A stretch of 64,000 nucleotides of DNA from assembly GCA_903813345.2 (NCBI GenBank), contig CAIIXF020000012.1, positions 33,430,572-33,494,571 on the forward strand. Direction: 5' to 3'. The position numbers and the translations under genes are program-made. The stretch comes from Owenia fusiformis. Taxonomy: Eukaryota; Annelida; Polychaeta; Sabellida; Oweniidae. Numbering within the stretch: position 1 is the first letter of the stretch; each line of letters begins with the position of its first letter. This document shows, one piece after another, positions 62,801-64,000 of the stretch. The notes under the pieces are model-generated. The model was not told the origin of the DNA. It searched no databases and saw nothing but the letters and a program-made list of their open reading frames with translations.

Positions 62801-64000
62801 ACTGATGAATTATTATGTCACTATTAGAAGAGGTGACATGGTGACCTGTCACATGTTGACAGGTGACATGTTGTTATGGTCTCCAACTTTTTTTGTGGTC
62901 TGTGATCGGCATTCGGCGTCTATGACAAATGCCAGGTGGGGACATTTGGCATGTCAATGCCTTGTTTTAAATGCCGACACAAAAACTTGCTTTAATATGT
63001 TGTTATGGTCTCCAACTTTTGTGAACTGTGTTTGGCATTCGGCGTCTGTAACAAATGTCGGTAGGGGCCATCATTGTAGAATAGAGTGTATGGGAAATGA
63101 ATGGCAAGTCTACAACTATATTGACAGCTATATATTCAACCAGTTCTGACATCACTCTGACCCTTGTGATATATCCTGGTAATTATTTTGCTCTTGTAAT
63201 ATGCTTATGGTTTTTTTTATGTGCAGGTTTTTTATGTGCCTAATTTTTGTAGAGAATAAATGAAAAAAATAAGTAAAAAGATAAATTAATAAACTTGAGC
63301 TATTCGTCATCCAGTCCACCTCATTTTGCACAATATTATTAATACATTTTCAGGGCCAAAGTGCATTGCTAGGGGACCCGATGGTGCTTTTGAAGGCAGT
63401 AGGAGCATGTGAATACTGTTGCACTGTATTATTAATACATTTTCAGGGCCAAAGTGCATTGCTAGGGGACCTGATGGTGCTTTTGAAGGCAGTAGGAGCA
63501 TGTGAATACTGTTGTACTGTATTATTAATACATTTTCAGAGCCAAGTGCATTGCTAGGGGACCCGATGGTGCTTTTGAAGGCAGTAGGAGCATGTGAATA
63601 CTTTTGTACTGTATTATTAATACATTTTCAGGGCCAAAGTGCATTGCTAGGTGACCTGTTGGTGCTTTTGAAGGCAGCAGGAGCATGTGAATACTGTTGT
63701 ACTGTATTATTAATACATTTCAGGGGCAAAGTGCATTGCCAAGGGACCTGTTGGTGCTTTTGAAGGCAGCAGGAGCATGTGAATACTGTTGTACTGTATT
63801 ATTAATACATTTTTAGGGCCAATGTGCATTGCTAGGGGACCTGATGGTGCTTTTGAAGGCAGTAGGAGCATGTGAATACTGTTGTACTGTATTATTAATA
63901 CATTTTCAGGGCCAAAGTGCATTGCTAGGGGACCTGATGGTGCTTTTGAAGGCAGTAGGAGCATGTGAATACGCTGGCTGCTCCACAGACTTCTGCTTCC
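50794..64000 (+). CDS. DHX37: DHX37 / Dhr1-type DEAH-box RNA helicase (5' 18 exons; continues past window)
   Basis: DEAH-box ATPase/helicase of the nucleolus. The family (yeast Dhr1/Ecm16, human DHX37) dismantles U3 snoRNA-pre-18S pairing during 40S subunit assembly. Eighteen exons with consistent GT-AG junctions give about 894 residues. Visible in order: basic N terminus; acidic/Ser-rich region (exon 3); motif [10 protein letters not shown] (300-308); motif Ia TEPRRVA (about 329-335); DEAH (397-400); SAT (433-435); acidic insertion (exon 10); motif V ATNVAETS; motif [10 protein letters not shown] (680-687); then winged-helix/HA2 sequence up to the window end. An in-frame stop at 50752 supports the ATG at 50794 (G at -3, G at +4). 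Human DHX37 is about 1157 residues, so roughly the last quarter lies outside. Intronic copies of several exons are described separately. Confidence 0.97.
50925..51005. mobile_element. CCCAGAATTCA foldback family (copy in DHX37 intron 1)
   Basis: Right arm GGTTCATCTTTGAATTCTGG with a diverged left arm (CTCAGAATTTACA). Confidence 0.5.
51155..51337 (+). CDS. DHX37: DHX37 exon 2
   Basis: 61 codons, residues 28-88. Contains [11 protein letters not shown] and [18 protein letters not shown], the conserved basic region before the helicase core of DHX37 proteins. Confidence 0.93.
51480..51700. repeat. Inverted repeat in DHX37 intron 2
   Basis: GATATTCAATGGAAGTCAC and GTGACTCCATTGAATATC-like arms (about 51571-51606) make a stem-loop. 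Probably a MITE remnant. Confidence 0.5.
51774..52322 (+). CDS. DHX37: DHX37 exon 3: acidic/serine-rich region
   Basis: 183 codons, residues 89-271. Starts [19 protein letters not shown] (conserved), then a low-complexity stretch rich in Ser, Asp, Glu and Lys, predicted disordered. Ends TSEIQ|GTAAAA. Confidence 0.92.
52618..52766 (+). CDS. DHX37: DHX37 exon 4: P-loop (motif I); parent of the 137-bp array
   Basis: 149 nt, residues 272-320 plus two bases. Encodes [20 protein letters not shown] and then [19 protein letters not shown]. The donor GCCCA|GTAAGT leads into exon 5. The 3' two thirds with this donor is repeated about 15 times downstream (52770-54845). Confidence 0.95.
52770..54845 (+). 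repeat. 137-bp array of the DHX37 P-loop exon 3' part with donor, about 15 copies
   Basis: Each unit has CTGTATTTCTGA(G/A)CACCC, the P-loop coding segment and GCTCA|GTAAGTTCC. The Walker A codons vary: intact in about half, changed in others (GGG to AGG, AAA to CAA near 53265), with a TGA near 53947. A TTA insertion creating TAA occurs in copies near 54240, 54520, 54655 and 54795 but not in the copy near 54380. Entering a copy after exon 4 would hit a stop (CAC ACC CTG TAG), so the copies cannot be simple cassette exons. Confidence 0.93.
55090..55800. repeat. Tandem and dispersed repeats in DHX37 intron 4
   Basis: Four diverged units containing ATGATTGCCCAATTTA, ATATTGGCATTCAGTC, TTGCCCAATAGGCAA and ATTGGTAGTCAGGC. 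Same family as 35530-35665. Confidence 0.8.
55837..56110 (+). repeat. 87-bp in-frame array of the DHX37 exon 5 acceptor, three extra copies
   Basis: Acceptors TTGTTTCAG|TGATGTTGG at 55850, 55937 and 56024 precede 63 nt of exon 5 (to SMS) and a 24-nt intronic piece with a TTTGTTTCAG tract. The period is exactly 29 codons and has no stop, so using an earlier acceptor adds 29, 58 or 87 residues in frame, each with another TEPRRVAA. Confidence 0.93.
56111..56203 (+). CDS. DHX37: DHX37 exon 5: motif Ia; most 3' of four tandem copies
   Basis: 93 nt. Encodes [20 protein letters not shown] then [10 protein letters not shown]. Only this copy continues past ISMS into the conserved [10 protein letters not shown], so it must contribute the exon end. 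Equivalent acceptors lie exactly 87, 174 and 261 bp upstream (exon starts 56024, 55937, 55850), all in frame and without stops. Confidence 0.93.
56395..56575. repeat. Dispersed repeat, same family as 1796-1925 (inverted)
   Basis: GGTGACATATTGTTATAGTC, TTTGTAACA and GCAGGTGGTGACATTTTACA in reverse order to the 1796 copy. Confidence 0.7.
56627..56723 (+). CDS. DHX37: DHX37 exon 6
   Basis: 97 nt. Encodes [11 protein letters not shown] and [17 protein letters not shown] (motif Ib region, FMTDG). Donor CAGAAA|GTAAGT. Confidence 0.94.
57050..57098 (+). repeat. 20-bp triplication of the DHX37 exon 7 acceptor
   Basis: TATTTTAGGATTTTCTC occurs three times (57051, 57071, 57091). The first two acceptors would shift the frame. 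Confidence 0.9.
57099..57212 (+). CDS. DHX37: DHX37 exon 7: DEAH motif
   Basis: 38 codons. [19 protein letters not shown] carries Walker B/DEAH at residues 397-400. The acceptor region TATTTTAG|GATTTTCTC is present three times with 20-bp spacing (57059, 57079, 57099). Only the last keeps the frame. Confidence 0.95.
57648..57749 (+). CDS. DHX37: DHX37 exon 8: motif III
   Basis: 34 codons. [15 protein letters not shown] contains SAT (433-435), coupling ATP hydrolysis to unwinding. The donor ATAGAG|GTAAGG is followed by three more GTAAGA-type donor copies at 23-24 bp spacing and a decayed fifth. Confidence 0.95.
57750..57850 (+). repeat. 23-24-bp array of the DHX37 exon 8 donor
   Basis: After the true donor at 57750, GAG|GTAAGA recurs at 57773, 57797 and 57821, and decays to GTACAT at 57845. 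A TAG lies in frame in the first unit, so use of later donors would truncate. Confidence 0.92.
58057..58276 (+). CDS. DHX37: DHX37 exon 9: start of RecA2
   Basis: 220 nt. [19 protein letters not shown] then [20 protein letters not shown], the conserved DEAH-family RecA2 entry (motif IV region). Donor AATAAAG|GTATGC. Confidence 0.94.
58330..58530. mobile_element. 200-bp MITE with CTTAATTTGGCG ends
   Basis: CTTAATTTGGCGGCCA and TGGCGCCAAATTAAG are inverted; several GCCAAATTAAGT and GCCAAATAAAGT units lie inside. Confidence 0.65.
58970..59142 (+). CDS. DHX37: DHX37 exon 10: acidic insertion
   Basis: 173 nt. [14 protein letters not shown] is a DHX37 landmark (human INLDHYSVLP, from memory), followed by an acidic stretch to DDDDTF. 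The family has a variable acidic insertion here. Confidence 0.92.
59480..59569 (+). CDS. DHX37: DHX37 exon 11
   Basis: 30 codons ending [17 protein letters not shown], the conserved segment before motif V. A short echo of its acceptor (TATTCTAGGATG) lies at about 59388. Confidence 0.92.
59879..59986 (+). CDS. DHX37: DHX37 exon 12: motif V
   Basis: 36 codons. [20 protein letters not shown] then [17 protein letters not shown] partial, diverged copy of its 3' half sits just downstream in the intron (59996-60072). Confidence 0.94.
59996..60072 (+). repeat. Diverged partial copy of DHX37 exon 12
   Basis: TAGTAGTTGCTACAAATGTG and on to ACTGGAAAAGTAG repeat motif V ([11 protein letters not shown]) ten bases after the true donor. 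The IKYVVD part is shortened to VH. Confidence 0.85.
60300..60540. repeat. Dispersed repeat fragments in DHX37 intron 12
   Basis: GTAAAACTTG, GAACACCTGCTAATCCAAAC (family also at 29270, 36550, 43860) and CCATAGCCAGGATTTGCCAA with AAAATTCCAGGGGGG (family also at 35205). Confidence 0.55.
60570..60694 (+). CDS. DHX37: DHX37 exon 13: motif VI
   Basis: 125 nt. [20 protein letters not shown] then [18 protein letters not shown]; the arginine fingers lie in QRAGRAGR (680-687). Confidence 0.95.
61263..61359 (+). CDS. DHX37: DHX37 exon 14
   Basis: 97 nt. [20 protein letters not shown] then [12 protein letters not shown], start of the winged-helix region. Confidence 0.94.
61375..61495. mobile_element. 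CCCAGAATTCA foldback family (copy in DHX37 intron 14)
   Basis: TACCCAAATTCATAGGTGAA on the left and GGTTCATATTTTAATTCTGG on the right, with short inner inverted segments. Confidence 0.6.
61645..61710 (+). CDS. DHX37: DHX37 exon 15
   Basis: 22 codons, [22 protein letters not shown], with the FPFPSPP landmark of the family. Confidence 0.94.
62125..62302 (+). CDS. DHX37: DHX37 exon 16: ratchet/HA2 region
   Basis: 178 nt. [15 protein letters not shown], then [20 protein letters not shown]. Donor TCTTG|GTACGC. Confidence 0.93.
62491..62657 (+). CDS. DHX37: DHX37 exon 17
   Basis: 167 nt. [20 protein letters not shown] and [13 protein letters not shown]2-type sequence. Donor GGGCAG|GTATAT. Confidence 0.93.
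62830..63085. repeat. Two copies of the 1796-type dispersed repeat (inverted)
   Basis: TTGTTATGGTCTCCAACTTT and GGCATTCGGCGTCT occur twice (about 62870 and 63000), each followed by ACAAATG(C/T)C. Confidence 0.7.
63340..63909 (+). repeat. 93-bp in-frame array of the DHX37 exon 18 acceptor, six extra copies
   Basis: Exon-like starts at 63354, 63447, 63540, 63632, 63724 and 63817 precede the true one at 63910. Each unit is CATTTTCAG|GGCCAAAG plus coding sequence to CEY, then a 30-nt spacer with TACATTTTCAG. A 93-bp unit is 31 codons without a stop; the two 92-bp intervals break the frame for the earlier copies. Confidence 0.93.
63910..64000 (+). CDS. DHX37: DHX37 exon 18 (cut by window end); last of seven copies
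   Basis: [20 protein letters not shown] then [10 protein letters not shown]. Only this copy continues past CEY into the conserved AGCSTDFC; six earlier copies (from 63354) diverge there. Confidence 0.93.

Overview
The window is animal nuclear DNA: AT-rich, intron-rich, with GT-AG splice sites, TTAGGG-type interstitial telomere repeats, many foldback/MITE elements and a very high load of tandem repeats. The repeat style suggests a marine invertebrate (lophotrochozoan or invertebrate deuterostome). I cannot name the species.

Two conserved genes are arranged head to head around a 362-bp divergent intergenic region (50432-50793). On the minus strand, 50431 down to 14631, is a complete carboxypeptidase D (CPD) gene. 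I reconstructed 25 coding exons with consistent splice phases, giving about 1703 residues: signal peptide, four carboxypeptidase-like domains each followed by a transthyretin-like domain, one transmembrane helix and an acidic cytoplasmic tail. Domains 1 and 2 keep every catalytic residue. Domains 3 and 4 have lost them. On the plus strand, from 50794 past the window end, are the first 18 coding exons (about 894 residues) of DHX37, the DEAH-box RNA helicase (yeast Dhr1) of small-subunit ribosome assembly. The two genes have no obvious joint pathway; they share only the promoter region.

Layout: 1-14630 is intergenic and probably includes the CPD 3' UTR. It holds a foldback element (about 317-1003), a dispersed repeat whose tail has expanded into a 38-bp array of about 57 units (to about 4705), several MITEs, telomere-like repeats and small tandem arrays. 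14631-50431 is CPD, its introns filled with arrays and mobile elements (a TTAA element with a tRNA-like sequence, a TA-flanked mariner-like MITE, and a 1.7-kb long-TIR element with a 5-bp target duplication and a second element nested inside). 50794-64000 is DHX37.

The most striking observation is that many intronic tandem arrays are built from splice junctions of the neighbouring exon. In CPD a 165-bp unit carrying the 3' splice site and most of exon 19 occurs about 51 extra times over 8.4 kb, and a 30-bp unit carrying the exon 21 donor occurs about 29 times. In DHX37 the P-loop exon with its donor occurs about 15 extra times. The motif-Ia exon acceptor occurs three extra times in an exact 87-bp (29-codon) period with no stops. 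The exon 18 acceptor occurs six extra times with a 92-93-bp period. Smaller arrays repeat the acceptor of exon 7 and the donor of exon 8, and single partial copies lie beside CPD exons 5 and 8 and DHX37 exon 12. Acceptor-bearing copies always lie upstream of the complete exon and donor-bearing copies always downstream. This looks like a systematic process creating decoy or alternative splice sites in both genes, and it is the best candidate here for something undescribed.
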